Assembly (NCBI RefSeq): GCF_011064825.1
Contig: NZ_CP048751.1
Span: forward strand, 992,001 to 1,056,000
Reading direction: 5' to 3'
Source of the DNA: Brevundimonas mediterranea
GTDB lineage: Bacteria > Pseudomonadota > Alphaproteobacteria > Caulobacterales > Caulobacteraceae
DNA: 64,000 nucleotides
The translations under genes were made by a program, and so were the position numbers. How positions within the stretch are numbered: the stretch's first letter is position 1; every line of letters begins with the position of its first letter. Shown piece by piece: positions 17,976-28,439 of this stretch. Under the pieces are notes generated by a model. It did not search any database. It worked only from the letters and a program-made list of their open reading frames with translations, and was not told the DNA's origin.

Positions 17976-18323
17976 ATGACCTATGTGACCGGCTTCGTGA
18001 CCCCGGTGAAGACGGCGGACAAGGACGCCTATCTGAGGTGCGCCCAGGCCGCCGCGCCCATCTTCAAGGAGTTCGGCGCCCTGGCTGTCGTCGAGAACTG
18101 GGGCGCCGATATTCGCGACGGCAAGCACACCGACTTCAAGATGGCGGTGAAGCTTGAGCCCGACGAAACCGTGGTCCTGTCCTGGATCATCTGGCCGGAC
18201 AAGGCGACCGGCGACGCCGCCGAGAAGAAGATGATGGAGGATCCGCGCTTCCACGAGATGGAGATGCCCTTCGACGGCAAGCGGATGGTCGTCGGCGGCT
18301 TCGAGACGATCTTCGAAGCCTGA
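17976..18323 (+). CDS. DUF1428 (YbaA-like) protein
   Basis: 115 residues matching the DUF1428 family of ferredoxin-like alpha/beta barrel proteins: MTYVTGFVTPVKTADKDAY, EFGALAVVENWG, and VVLSWIIWPDKATGDAA with a C-terminal FDGKRMVVGGFETIF. The family has no proven reaction. GAGGACGACC precedes its ATG. The set VOC, SRPBCC and DUF1428 under an HxlR regulator looks like a stress or xenobiotic-response operon; this is inference. Confidence 0.88.
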   Translation: MTYVTGFVTPVKTADKDAYLRCAQAAAPIFKEFGALAVVENWGADIRDGKHTDFKMAVKLEPDETVVLSWIIWPDKATGDAAEKKMMEDPRFHEMEMPFDGKRMVVGGFETIFEA

Positions 18324-18405
18324 GGTCGGTCGCCCTCCGCGACCGTCCGTTCACCCCGTTGCAATATCTTCGCGGCAGACTTGGTCTTCCACGGGGAAGC
18401 TGCCC

Positions 18406-20349
18406 ATGCCGAGCGGTCAGACGACGGACATCGCCACATTCGATGTGGCGCAGTTCTGTCAGGCGGTCGAACATTCGCCCATCGGCACGGCCGTATTCGG
18501 GCTGGACGGCGTCTGGCTGAACGGCAACGCCGCCCTGCGTCGCTTCCTGGGGTACAGCAGCGACGAACTCAGGACGGTCAATTTCCGGGACGTGACCCAT
18601 CCCGACGATCTGGACGCCGATCTCGTCCTCTTCGAACAACTGACCTCCGGCCGCATCCCGTCCTACGAGATCGAGAAACGCTATATCCGCAAGGATGGCG
18701 GCGTCGCCTGGGCGGCTCGCACCGTCTCCCTGGTTCGCAGCGCGGCGGGCGAGCCCCTGTTCTATATCTCTCACGTTCAGGACATCGCCGGCCGCAAGGC
18801 GGCGGAAGCCGAGCGGCTCAAGCTGGCCGACCGCGCCACCCTGGCCGCTCGCGCCGCCCATATCGGAATCTGGGAACTGGACCTGAACACCAACGCCCTG
18901 TCGTGGTCGCCGGAGATGTTCGACCTCTTCCTCACCCCGGCGCCGGACGTCCTGGACCTGGCATTCTTCACCAGTTTCGTTCTGGAGGATGATCGCGAAA
19001 CGCTCCAAAGAGACACCGCCGCCGCCCTGAACGGCCTTCTGCTGGACACCGAGTTCCGCATACGCCGGACGGACGGAGAGATCCGGCACATCAAGGGATT
19101 CGGCAGCCTGGAGCGCGGCGTCGGCGGCGCGCCGGACAGGCTGGTCGGCGCCAACTGGGACGTCACGGAAATGCGGCGGCTCGCCGAACGGGCCGAGGCG
19201 GCCAGTCGCGCCAAGTCCCAGTTCCTCGCGGTGATGAGCCACGAAATCCGAACGCCCATGAACGGCATACTCGGCATGACCCAGGCCATGCAGGCCGATC
19301 CCCTGCCGGCCCTGCAACGCGAACGCCTGGACATCGTCGCCGAGTCCGGCGCCGCCTTGCTGACCATCCTCAACGACATCCTTGACCTGTCCAAGGTCGA
19401 GGCCGGCAAGATGGAGCTGGAAAGCGTGGCCTTCGATCTGGGGATACTGCTGGGCAATCTCCGCTCGACCTATGCGTCCACCGCCGACGATCAGGGCCTG
19501 ATCCTGGCGCTGGATCTCGGCGACGCCGCCGGCCTTTATCGCGGGGATCCGACCCGCCTGCGGCAGATCCTGTCGAACCTGATCTCCAACAGCCTCAAGT
19601 TCACGGCTCGGGGCCGCATCGACATCGCGGCGCGCCGCGACGGCCAGACCCTGGTCCTGACCGTCGCCGACACAGGCGTGGGCATGACGACCGAGGTCAT
19701 CGCGCGCATCTTCAATCCGTTCGCCCAGGCCGACGCCTCGACCACGCGCCAGTTCGGCGGCACGGGACTGGGCCTGTCGATCGTGCACGAATTGACCCGG
19801 CTGATGCAGGGCCGGATCGACGTCGACAGCCGGCCGGGCGAGGGGTCCCGTTTCACCGTCGTCCTCCCCCTGCCCTGGCTCGGCCCAGCGGTCGGAACGC
19901 CCGCCCCGTCCGCCTCCGACGTCAGACAGGGCGACGCCGGTCTGCGGGTTCTGGCCGCCGAGGACAACGCCATCAACCGCCTGGTCCTGCAAACCCTGCT
20001 GGGTCAATTCGGCATCGAGCCGACGATCGTCGAAAACGGCGCCCAGGCGGTCGAGGCCTGGCTGGGCGGCGATTGGGACATGGTCCTCATGGACGTGCAG
20101 ATGCCGGTCCTGGACGGTTTCGGCGCCGCCCGCGCCATCCGCGAACGCGAGGCCGCCCAGGGTCTGCCCCGTACTCCGATCATCGCCCTGACCGCCAACG
20201 CCATGCCGCATCAGCGCGACGAGTGCCTGGCCCATGGCATGGACGCCGTCGTCGCCAAACCCATCGACGTCCGCGCCCTGATCTCGGCCCTGGAGACGGT
20301 GGGCCAAAAGGGCGCGCATCTGACGGAAAGCGGCCGCGCCACCGCCTGA
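18406..20349 (+). CDS. Hybrid sensor histidine kinase with two PAS domains and a receiver
   Basis: 647 residues, no transmembrane helices, hence cytosolic. PAS 1 at about 15-130 ([23 protein letters not shown], ending in [12 protein letters not shown]), PAS 2 at about 145-255, HisKA with the phospho-acceptor His279 in [17 protein letters not shown], an HATPase domain with N box ([10 protein letters not shown]), DTGVGM and [10 protein letters not shown], and a C-terminal receiver with the acceptor Asp in [13 protein letters not shown] and a conserved Lys in VVAKPID. It autophosphorylates and probably passes phosphate to an Hpt partner that is not in the window. Its signal is unknown. Confidence 0.94.
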   Translation: MPSGQTTDIATFDVAQFCQAVEHSPIGTAVFGLDGVWLNGNAALRRFLGYSSDELRTVNFRDVTHPDDLDADLVLFEQLTSGRIPSYEIEKRYIRKDGGVAWAARTVSLVRSAAGEPLFYISHVQDIAGRKAAEAERLKLADRATLAARAAHIGIWELDLNTNALSWSPEMFDLFLTPAPDVLDLAFFTSFVLEDDRETLQRDTAAALNGLLLDTEFRIRRTDGEIRHIKGFGSLERGVGGAPDRLVGANWDVTEMRRLAERAEAASRAKSQFLAVMSHEIRTPMNGILGMTQAMQADPLPALQRERLDIVAESGAALLTILNDILDLSKVEAGKMELESVAFDLGILLGNLRSTYASTADDQGLILALDLGDAAGLYRGDPTRLRQILSNLISNSLKFTARGRIDIAARRDGQTLVLTVADTGVGMTTEVIARIFNPFAQADASTTRQFGGTGLGLSIVHELTRLMQGRIDVDSRPGEGSRFTVVLPLPWLGPAVGTPAPSASDVRQGDAGLRVLAAEDNAINRLVLQTLLGQFGIEPTIVENGAQAVEAWLGGDWDMVLMDVQMPVLDGFGAARAIREREAAQGLPRTPIIALTANAMPHQRDECLAHGMDAVVAKPIDVRALISALETVGQKGAHLTESGRATA

Positions 20350-20796
20350 TCAGCCCCGGGCCGCCTTGAGGTTCCGGGTCAGCGTCTTGCGGCGCGCGCC
20401 ATAGGCCTGTTCCAGATCCGCCCGCTTCGCCTTCAGTGCTTCAAGCTGATCGTCGAGGGACGACGAGGCGGCCTGATGGTCGGCGTCCAGCCGGTCCAGC
20501 TCGGCTTGCAGTCTTTCGAGCTTCGCACGCCGGGCTTTCGACGGTCCCGCAGCCTTCGGCCTGGTCGCCTTTCCGATCTTGCCGACATCGATCGCCAGGC
20601 CGCGCTCGATCACCTCGCCCGGCGCCGCCAGGGCGGCGTCATGGTCGGGGCCGCCGCTCAGTTGGCTGGCCAGGCCCGTGGCGAACAGGTCCTGCTTCGC
20701 CCCCCAGGCCTCCAGCGCCTTGGGGCGCGAGCTGGCGGCGACGGTGAAGGCGTGAAATCCGTCCGACCAGGTGAAGACCTTCAACCTCGGCGCCAT
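20350..20796 (-). CDS. Conserved protein with a C-terminal coiled coil
   Basis: 148 residues. The first ~60 form a small alpha/beta region (VFTWSDGFHAFTVAASSRPKALEAWG and DLFATGLASQL), and residues 85-148 are a charged, heptad-rich coiled coil (LERLQAELDRLDADHQ, LEALKAKRADLEQAYG). No signal peptide. Similar short proteins in alphaproteobacteria are often misnamed after TolA because of the coiled coil; function unknown. Its stop abuts the stop of the convergent histidine kinase gene. Confidence 0.78.
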   Translation of the reverse strand: MAPRLKVFTWSDGFHAFTVAASSRPKALEAWGAKQDLFATGLASQLSGGPDHDAALAAPGEVIERGLAIDVGKIGKATRPKAAGPSKARRAKLERLQAELDRLDADHQAASSSLDDQLEALKAKRADLEQAYGARRKTLTRNLKAARG

Positions 20797-20828
20797 ACGA
20801 CTGTCCCTCTGGCGACCGGATCGGCGCC

Positions 20829-21569
20829 TTAGCGGCAGAAACGCGTGTCGGTCGCTTCCAGATGCAGGTGGTCATAGTGGACTGCGTTGTAGTCGGGGCT
20901 CAGCACCGTGCCGAAGATGCGGCAGGCGTCGTCGCGGATACGGCGCAGGAACCTGGCCTCAGGCGCGTCGCCATTCCAGTCGGCGGTGACGCTAATCCGC
21001 CGCCCGTCCCTCAGCCGCACCCCTGCGAAATCCAGGGCCGCCGCCTGGGCGTGGGCGCTGACCCGGCTGGACCCCACACCGTTGTTCACATTGCGACAGG
21101 CGTAGGCCCCCATATGGTCGATCTGGACCACGTCCGACCCCAGAATCTGGCGCGCCGCCGGCTCCAGCGACTGCCGCCGCCAGATACTCAGGGCCAGGGC
21201 CGTCTGGCAGGTCATCTGCACATCCCCCGGCGCCATCCGCGCCACCGTGCCCATGTCGGGCCCCAACGCCCCGCCCTGTCTCAGGCCGCAGACGGCGCTG
21301 TTCTGACGGTCCTGCGCGGGGCTGAACGTCACGCGCGCGGCGCTCAGTTCGGCCAGGCATCGCCCCAGGTCCGCGCCCACGCGCACCACCGCCCCCTGGG
21401 TTCCCCCATCGACGGGCCGGTCGATCAGCCCCCCGACCAGGGGCGCAGGCGTCCGTCCCGGATAGGGCGACGGCCGCAGCGGCTCGGGCGCGCGCCGCAC
21501 GCAGCCGCTCAGGATCAGCAGGACCGCCAGACCGACCGACACACGCATCATCAGGACATTGGAAGCCAT
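20829..21569 (-). CDS. Extensin-like family lipoprotein
   Basis: 246 residues from 21569; ATG 21548 would start directly at the lipoprotein signal MRVSVGLAVLLILSGC, with the lipobox LSGC. The C-terminal ~170 residues match the bacterial extensin-like family: CGLRQGGAL, ARQILGSDVVQIDHMGAYACRN, SAHAQAAALDFAGVRL, YNAVHYDHLHLE. The His/Asp arrangement SxHxxxxxxDF plus HxDHLH resembles LAS/VanY-type zinc peptidases, so a wall peptidase role is plausible but unproven. It probably acts in the periplasm, anchored to a membrane. Confidence 0.85.
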   Translation of the reverse strand: MASNVLMMRVSVGLAVLLILSGCVRRAPEPLRPSPYPGRTPAPLVGGLIDRPVDGGTQGAVVRVGADLGRCLAELSAARVTFSPAQDRQNSAVCGLRQGGALGPDMGTVARMAPGDVQMTCQTALALSIWRRQSLEPAARQILGSDVVQIDHMGAYACRNVNNGVGSSRVSAHAQAAALDFAGVRLRDGRRISVTADWNGDAPEARFLRRIRDDACRIFGTVLSPDYNAVHYDHLHLEATDTRFCR

Positions 21570-21624
21570 CGCCCGAATCCTATCCGATTCCCGATGGCGC
21601 GTCGGTCACGAGGCGGAGAGCCGT

Positions 21625-21804
21625 CTATCGCCGTTCCGGGGCGGCTCCGGCGGCCCGACACCGATCCGAACAGAACCGCACCTGATCCCAGTCGCGCGCC
21701 CACTTCCTGCGCCACGCGAACGACAGGCCGCAGGCGACGCAGCGCTTTTGCGGCAGGTCGGCCTTGCCGGGCGCGCAGCCCAGATTGACGTGTTTTCGAC
21801 CCAT
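21625..21804 (-). CDS. DUF2256 small zinc-ribbon protein
   Basis: 59 residues from ATG 21804. The core matches DUF2256: [31 protein letters not shown], with four cysteines (CxxC and CxxxC) for one zinc ion. The family is small and widespread in bacteria, often near photolyase genes, and its function is unknown. The start MGRKHVN leaves a short basic tail; an in-frame ATG at 21822 is possible. Confidence 0.75.
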   Translation of the reverse strand: MGRKHVNLGCAPGKADLPQKRCVACGLSFAWRRKWARDWDQVRFCSDRCRAAGAAPERR

Positions 21805-22042
21805 CAGACCCCAGACCAGCAATTCAGGACGACGGCAAGTCCGACCTATTCCTGCGCCCCTGGTGGCCGTTCCAGAGAAAGGTCGGGCCTGTTGCGACCA
21901 CCCCGCAAACTGATATATGCGCCCCGTCGCCCAGGCGATCGTAAGCGTCTCACGTCAGGCAACGCATCCATCCCGGTTTTCGGCCGGGGCCGGACTTTCC
22001 GGCGGATGCCCATTGCCGAAGACCAAATTGAGAGACGCACAC

Positions 22043-22306
22043 ATGCACCCTCACCCTGCGATCATCCGCTTCCGCCGACTGCCCGCGCGCTATGCGCCGG
22101 TCATCATGCCCCTGATCCTGTCACTGTTCATGACTTTCGTGGTCTCGGCCATCGCCACGACGCGCAATCTGGGCTTCGTTCCGGCCTTCCCCTCCGCCTG
22201 GATGCAGGCTTGGGGCCTGTCTTGGCTGATCGCCTTCCCAGTGCTGCTGCTGATCCTGCCGCTGGTTCGGCGCATCGTCGGCTTGGTCGTCGAAACGCCC
22301 AGCTGA
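22043..22306 (+). CDS. DUF2798 two-helix membrane protein
   Basis: 87 residues from ATG 22043, preceded by GAGAG. Two transmembrane segments (about 18-41 and 55-78) and the family motif PLILSLFMTFVVSAIATTRNLG, followed by WMQAWGLSWLIAFPV, identify DUF2798. Function unknown; members are small inner-membrane proteins. The preceding 21805-22042 region shows no other gene and should hold its promoter. Confidence 0.82.
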   Translation: MHPHPAIIRFRRLPARYAPVIMPLILSLFMTFVVSAIATTRNLGFVPAFPSAWMQAWGLSWLIAFPVLLLILPLVRRIVGLVVETPS

Positions 22307-22314
22307 CGGCAAAA

Positions 22315-22339
22315 GGGGCGGCCCTTTCGGCGCCGCCCC
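22315..22339. terminator. Bidirectional terminator between DUF2798 and rpoD
   Basis: 8 bp stem GGGGCGGC/GCCGCCCC with a 9-base loop between two convergent genes. On the minus strand it is followed by TTTTGCC, a good intrinsic terminator for rpoD. Confidence 0.75.
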
Positions 22340-22348
22340 TGCTCGTCT

Positions 22349-24295
<1,947 letters not shown>

Positions 24296-24693
24296 AGTCA
24301 GTTCGTCTCCGGCCGGAGGGGGTGATCAATCCACCCCGGCGAAAAATACAATGCCTGGCGAGGCGTAAGGTTACGCGCCCACTCTGTCTTCCCAAGTCGT
24401 TCCGGCTTTGATCGCATGGCGAAGCATGTTCCGCGCGGCCTTCCGCCGACGAAACGCTCCATCCTCGCCCGGGGCGCATCACGCGCCTGGGCTGAGGCGC
24501 CCGCCAACCCATCCAAACCAGGAGGTTGGAACGTCGAACGCCTGCGACCATCGGACCCTTGCCTCGGCGAGGGGCGCATTTGCGGCCAGGAATGGCGCGT
24601 CGGGCTTTGCCGCCGCCTTCTCGACCTCGCGCACTAAGGCATCATGATCCGATTGCGCCAGATGGCGTCGCGCGCCCGCAGAGTCAAGGCCGC
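24296..24693. promoter_or_regulatory. Region between vapC and rpoD
   Basis: 398 bp with no convincing gene; short open frames on the plus strand lack ribosome sites and family features. It should contain the rpoD promoter, since the toxin-antitoxin pair interrupts the link to dnaG. A stretch around 24355-24405 is locally less GC-rich and is the best place for a promoter. No clear hairpin terminator for vapC was seen. Confidence 0.4.
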
Positions 24694-25101
24694 CTAACCA
24701 GGACGCAGCCAGTTCTCAACCCGCAGTCCGGGCACACGCGAGAATTCACGTTCATTGTCGGTGACGAGGATACAGTCCAGCGCCAGGGCGTGAGCGGCGA
24801 TCAGCAGATCGTTGGCGCCTATGAGTCGGCCTCGCCTCTGCAGGTCGGCGCGGATGTCGCCGTAGATGTAGTCGGCGGGCGCTTCCCACGCCCTGATGGA
24901 CAGACCCGAAAGCACGGTCTCGAGTTGCGCGGCGATCCGGAGAGAACCGGACTTGGCGACGCCAAACCGCAACTCCGCAACGACGATCAGACTGATACAG
25001 ACATCGCCCGTAGCGACCATCGCCATGCGCTGTCCGACCGGGCCGAGCGGATCGTACATCAGATCCGACACCGCATTGGTGTCCAGCATATAGCCGCTCA
25101 A
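24694..25101 (-). CDS. vapC: VapC-type PIN-domain ribonuclease toxin
   Basis: 135 residues. PIN-domain metal-binding acidic residues are all visible: Asp in YMLDTNAVSDL, Glu in VVAELRFG, Asp in GANDLLIAAHAL and Asp in VTDNEREF. VapC toxins cleave tRNA or rRNA when freed from VapB. The start overlaps the stop of the preceding antitoxin gene by the ATGA junction, which ensures coupled translation. The C-terminal VENWLRPG fits the FitB/VapC subgroup that is common in alphaproteobacteria. Confidence 0.92.
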   Translation of the reverse strand: MSGYMLDTNAVSDLMYDPLGPVGQRMAMVATGDVCISLIVVAELRFGVAKSGSLRIAAQLETVLSGLSIRAWEAPADYIYGDIRADLQRRGRLIGANDLLIAAHALALDCILVTDNEREFSRVPGLRVENWLRPG

Positions 25102-25343
25102 AGATCGACCGGTTCTGGAGGGGGGTCATCGAAGGGAGCGAGCCGTTCGTCGATAGGCTCCATGGTCGCCAGAACAGCCAGAAGTTTTTCGACAGACCCC
25201 ATCCGCGGCCCCGCCCGTTCGATGATCAGCCGCTCACCCTCCTGACGCACCACGGCGTCCGCCGGAACGGCGATGCCGCTCGGCAGGTGGACGACCTGAT
25301 GATCGCCCTCGCGCGTGATCCTGACAGGCTGGGAACCATCCAT
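25098..25343 (-). CDS. vapB: VapB-type antitoxin
   Basis: 81 residues. The N-terminal 45 residues look like an AbrB/SpoVT swapped-hairpin DNA-binding domain (VRITREGDHQVVHLPSGIAVPADAVVRQEGERLII); the acidic, proline-rich C-terminus (ERLAPFDDPPPEPVDL) is the likely toxin-neutralising tail. It ends in ATGA overlap with vapC. The complex should autoregulate its promoter, which must lie within the 45 bp between it and dnaG or inside dnaG. Confidence 0.88.
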   Translation of the reverse strand: MDGSQPVRITREGDHQVVHLPSGIAVPADAVVRQEGERLIIERAGPRMGSVEKLLAVLATMEPIDERLAPFDDPPPEPVDL

Positions 25344-25388
25344 GGCGCGAGACTACTCCAGATCGTGAAGCCCGCCAATCGGCGCGGA

Positions 25389-27263
25389 TCAGATCAGGGT
25401 GGTCCAGAAGTCCGGCGCCGCGAACGAACGGGTGATGGCGTCGCGTTCGGCCTTCAGCCGCACCAGGGCGTCGATGCCCGTGCCCTGGCCCATGTCCTGT
25501 TTGGCGGTCTCGATGGCGCGCGACAGGGCGGCCAGATGGGTCATCAGGCCGAACACCTTCAACCAGTGAGCCCGCGATTCCGCCACGGTCAGATCCGACG
25601 ACAGGAAGGAAGCGCCCGACTTGGACGCCGCCTTCTCGATTTCCTTCAGCAGAGGCTCGAAGCCGGAATCGCGCAGTCGATGCCGCACCACGGCCGCGTC
25701 CGACGGCTGTCCCGACAGCCGCAACCGCACCAGTTCCTGGGCCAGCCCCTCCAGCGCGGCGTCGCCGAAGCCCTGGACGCTGACCTCTTCCAGATGGTCG
25801 TCCAGCCGCTCGATATCGTCGATGGCGGCATAGGCCAGGGCGGCGGCCACCGGGCTGACGGCGCGGAACAGGGACTGCATCGCCTGCGCCCCCTCGACCG
25901 TCTGACCCAGTTTCGGCGGCGGCCCGAACCGACCCCGCCCCTGCCCCGGCGTCCAGGGCGCTCGCTGGGGGGCGCGCGGAAACAGGGCGTCGAACCGGTC
26001 GAACAGATCGCGGCGATACTGTTCCGCCAGGTCCTTGTCCTGAATGGCCGAGGCGGCGGTCCGCAGCCGCGCCTTGAAGCCGGCCTTGCGCTCCGGCGTA
26101 TCCAGCGGCTCGACGTCCTGCTCGCGGCGGAACAACACCTCGGCGAAGCCGTGGGTGTCGGCCAGGGCCTGGCGCAGGGCGGGCGCCCCCTTGTCGCGCA
26201 GGATGTCGTCGGGATCCTGCCCCCCGCTCAGCAGCGAGAAGCGGAACGACCGCCCCGCCTTCAGCAGCGGCAGCGACCGTTCGATGGCGCGATAGGCGGC
26301 CCGCAGTCCCGCCGCATCGCCGTCGAAACACAGCACCGGCTCATGGCTGACCCGCCACAGCCGCTCCATCTGTTCTTCGGTCAGGGCCGTGCCCATGGGC
26401 GCCACGGCCGGCAGGCCCGCGCGCTGGCAGGCGATGACGTCCATATAGCCTTCGACCACGATGATGGCCTGGTCGTTCCGGCTCTCCGCCCCCAGGATAC
26501 GCCGCGCCTCGGGCAGGCCATAGAGGGTGGCCCCCTTGTGAAACAGCGGGCTTTCGGGACCGTTCAGATATTTGGCCCGGTCGTCGGGGTTCATGGCCCG
26601 GCCGCCGAAGCTGACGATCCGGCCGCGCGCGTCCAGGATGGGGAACATCAGCCGGTCACGGAACCGGTCATAGGGCTGCCCTCCGCTTTCCGGCGAGATC
26701 AGCAAGCCGGCCTCGACCAGCTCGGCCGGTCGCGCCCCGCGCTGGACCAGGGCCTGTTTCAGTCCCTCGCGGTCATTGGGCGCATAGCCCAGGCCGAACC
26801 GCTCCCACTGATCCTCGGGCAGGCCGCGCTTTTCCAGATATTCGCGCGCCGCCTTGCCCGGCGTGCGCCGCAGATTGGCGGCGAACCACTTCTGGGCCAG
26901 GTCCATCCAGTCCGACAGGCCCTGGCGCTTCTGCTCGCGCTCGGCCTCCTTGGGGTCCTCGGCCGGCAGTTGCATGCCCGCCTCGCCGGCCAGCCGCTGC
27001 ACCGCCTCGACGAAGCTGAGTCGCTCGGTCTCCTGCAGGAAGGAGATGATGTCGCCGTGTTTGCCGGACGAGAAGTCGTGGAAGAAGCCCTTGTCGTCAT
27101 TGACGAAGAAGGACGGCGACTTCTCCTTCGAGAAGGGCGACAGGCCGACATATTCCCGCCCCTGCCGCTTGAGCTTCACCGTCCGCCCGATCACGTCGGA
27201 CGGGCGAAGGCGGGCCTTCAGTTCATCGATGAATCTTTCGTCGAAACGCACCGGGCGATCCAT
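25389..27263 (-). CDS. dnaG: DNA primase DnaG, zinc ligands replaced
   Basis: 624 residues, usual length. It makes RNA primers at the replication fork with DnaB. The N-terminal domain aligns with the CHC2 zinc finger, but its ligands are changed: LSPFSKEKSPSFFVND followed by GFFHDFSSGKHGD has Ser42, Ser45, Asp63 and Ser66 where E. coli has Cys, His, Cys and Cys. The TOPRIM catalytic motifs remain: VEGYMDVIA and the DxD-type PVLCFDGDAAG. A DnaB-binding C-terminal domain follows. Loss of these ligands is, to my knowledge, shared with other alphaproteobacteria and does not mean a pseudogene. Starts at ATG 27263. Confidence 0.96.
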   Translation of the reverse strand: MDRPVRFDERFIDELKARLRPSDVIGRTVKLKRQGREYVGLSPFSKEKSPSFFVNDDKGFFHDFSSGKHGDIISFLQETERLSFVEAVQRLAGEAGMQLPAEDPKEAEREQKRQGLSDWMDLAQKWFAANLRRTPGKAAREYLEKRGLPEDQWERFGLGYAPNDREGLKQALVQRGARPAELVEAGLLISPESGGQPYDRFRDRLMFPILDARGRIVSFGGRAMNPDDRAKYLNGPESPLFHKGATLYGLPEARRILGAESRNDQAIIVVEGYMDVIACQRAGLPAVAPMGTALTEEQMERLWRVSHEPVLCFDGDAAGLRAAYRAIERSLPLLKAGRSFRFSLLSGGQDPDDILRDKGAPALRQALADTHGFAEVLFRREQDVEPLDTPERKAGFKARLRTAASAIQDKDLAEQYRRDLFDRFDALFPRAPQRAPWTPGQGRGRFGPPPKLGQTVEGAQAMQSLFRAVSPVAAALAYAAIDDIERLDDHLEEVSVQGFGDAALEGLAQELVRLRLSGQPSDAAVVRHRLRDSGFEPLLKEIEKAASKSGASFLSSDLTVAESRAHWLKVFGLMTHLAALSRAIETAKQDMGQGTGIDALVRLKAERDAITRSFAAPDFWTTLI

Positions 27264-27279
27264 AAGCCTTGCGGCGCTT

Positions 27280-27311
27280 CACGTCGATGATCGGGCACGT
27301 CGATGATCGGA
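27280..27311. repeat. Tandem 16 bp duplication upstream of dnaG
   Basis: CACGTCGATGATCGGG is followed directly by CACGTCGATGATCGGA (15 of 16 identical), 17 bp upstream of the dnaG ATG. It is probably a recent slip duplication; it could place two copies of a binding site in the dnaG leader. The rest of 27264-27472 shows only a CtrA-like TTAA-N7-CTAA at 27406-27420. Confidence 0.55.
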
Positions 27312-27472
27312 GAACGATCAGGCGGTTCGTCCGGGCATCCCCCGAAGTCCGAACGAACCGCCGCATCGCAGAAGGCGTAACCGCAGCGTCCCCCAACGCC
27401 TTGGCTTAACGAAGTCCTAACGCCTCGCGGACCTGCATCTGACGTGCAGACGCAGGACGTGTCGAGAGGGCG

Positions 27473-28369
27473 TCAGGCGCGGGCCGGCAGATCAAGGCGA
27501 GACTGTGTCTTTTGCGTCTCGGGCGGTTCGCCCCAGCCGCGACCGAAGGGCGCTACCTTGTTGGCGTCGTCGTGCCCGATATCGGCCGGTCCCAGGAATT
27601 CTATGCCGGATCTCAGGCACCAGTATCGAACAATCTCCTCCGGAGTCTGTCCGAAATCGGGATCGTTTGGCGTGACATCGGAAACACGTCCCAGGCGAAT
27701 TCCGGCAACACGTCGGATCGACTCCTGCCCCGTCAAGTGAAACATCATCCGGTCGATCCGATAGGCGGCCTCCGACACCTCCTCCAGCATCAGGACGTGG
27801 CCCGACAGATCGGGCTCCAGCGCCGTGCCGACCAGTTGGTCCAGGATGGTCAGGTTGAAGGCGACGGCGGGTCGCGGATCGATCGCCAGCGAGGGTTCGA
27901 TCCAGTCGGTGCGTCCGGTCGTCAGCCAGGCCAGGGCGCCGCGCGCCGCCTCGTCGCGGCGCACCGCATCCGAGGCCATCGGGCCGTGGGCCAGATGTTC
28001 GAACCCGGCCCTGTACATTCCGGCCAGCAGGCTTCCTGCGTCGGAATAGCCCATATAGCGCTTCTTTCGGGCCACGGCGTTCAGGCGCGGAATGACCGAC
28101 TCGGCGATGCGGCAGGATCCATAGCCGCCCCGCGCGAACCAGATCGCATCAATGCGCGGGTCATTGGCGAACTCGACGAAGGCGTCGGCCCGCGCCCGGT
28201 CGTCCCCGGCGAAATGGCCGTGTTTCAGGAAACAGGCGGGGTGGAAAACCACCGCCACATCCCTGTCGGGATGATGCTCGGCCATCCAGGCCTCGACCGC
28301 GTCGGCCCGCTCCTTCGAGAAGCGCGAACTGGCGCAGACCACGCCGATCTTGAAGCTGTTGCTGTTCAC
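27473..28369 (-). CDS. ldcA: LD-carboxypeptidase (peptidase S66 family)
   Basis: 298 residues. It should remove the terminal D-Ala from murein tetrapeptides in the cytosol during peptidoglycan recycling. Visible: N-terminal KIGVVCASSRF, oxyanion region ARGGYGSCRI, nucleophile Ser in MGYSDAGSLLAG, Glu in VLMLEEVSEAAYRIDRM and His in DIGHDDANKVAPFG. Start MNSNSFKIG. It is divergent from the Mpl/MurC-like ligase gene, which acts in the same pathway; the 70 bp between them carries both promoters. Confidence 0.92.
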   Translation of the reverse strand: MNSNSFKIGVVCASSRFSKERADAVEAWMAEHHPDRDVAVVFHPACFLKHGHFAGDDRARADAFVEFANDPRIDAIWFARGGYGSCRIAESVIPRLNAVARKKRYMGYSDAGSLLAGMYRAGFEHLAHGPMASDAVRRDEAARGALAWLTTGRTDWIEPSLAIDPRPAVAFNLTILDQLVGTALEPDLSGHVLMLEEVSEAAYRIDRMMFHLTGQESIRRVAGIRLGRVSDVTPNDPDFGQTPEEIVRYWCLRSGIEFLGPADIGHDDANKVAPFGRGWGEPPETQKTQSRLDLPARA

Positions 28370-28439
28370 GTCCGTCTTCTTCGTCGAATATTGCGATCCT
28401 GCACTGGCGGACCGGCCCGATCCCCTGTTCTAAGGGGGC

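Noticed and set aside
24408..24647. Short plus-strand frames between vapC and rpoD
   Set aside because: No ribosome site, no recognisable family, Arg/Pro/Ala-rich composition typical of noise.
27406..27420. TTAA-N7-CTAA, a CtrA-like site upstream of dnaG
   Set aside because: One half-site is imperfect and a single match is expected by chance over this window; kept only as a note.
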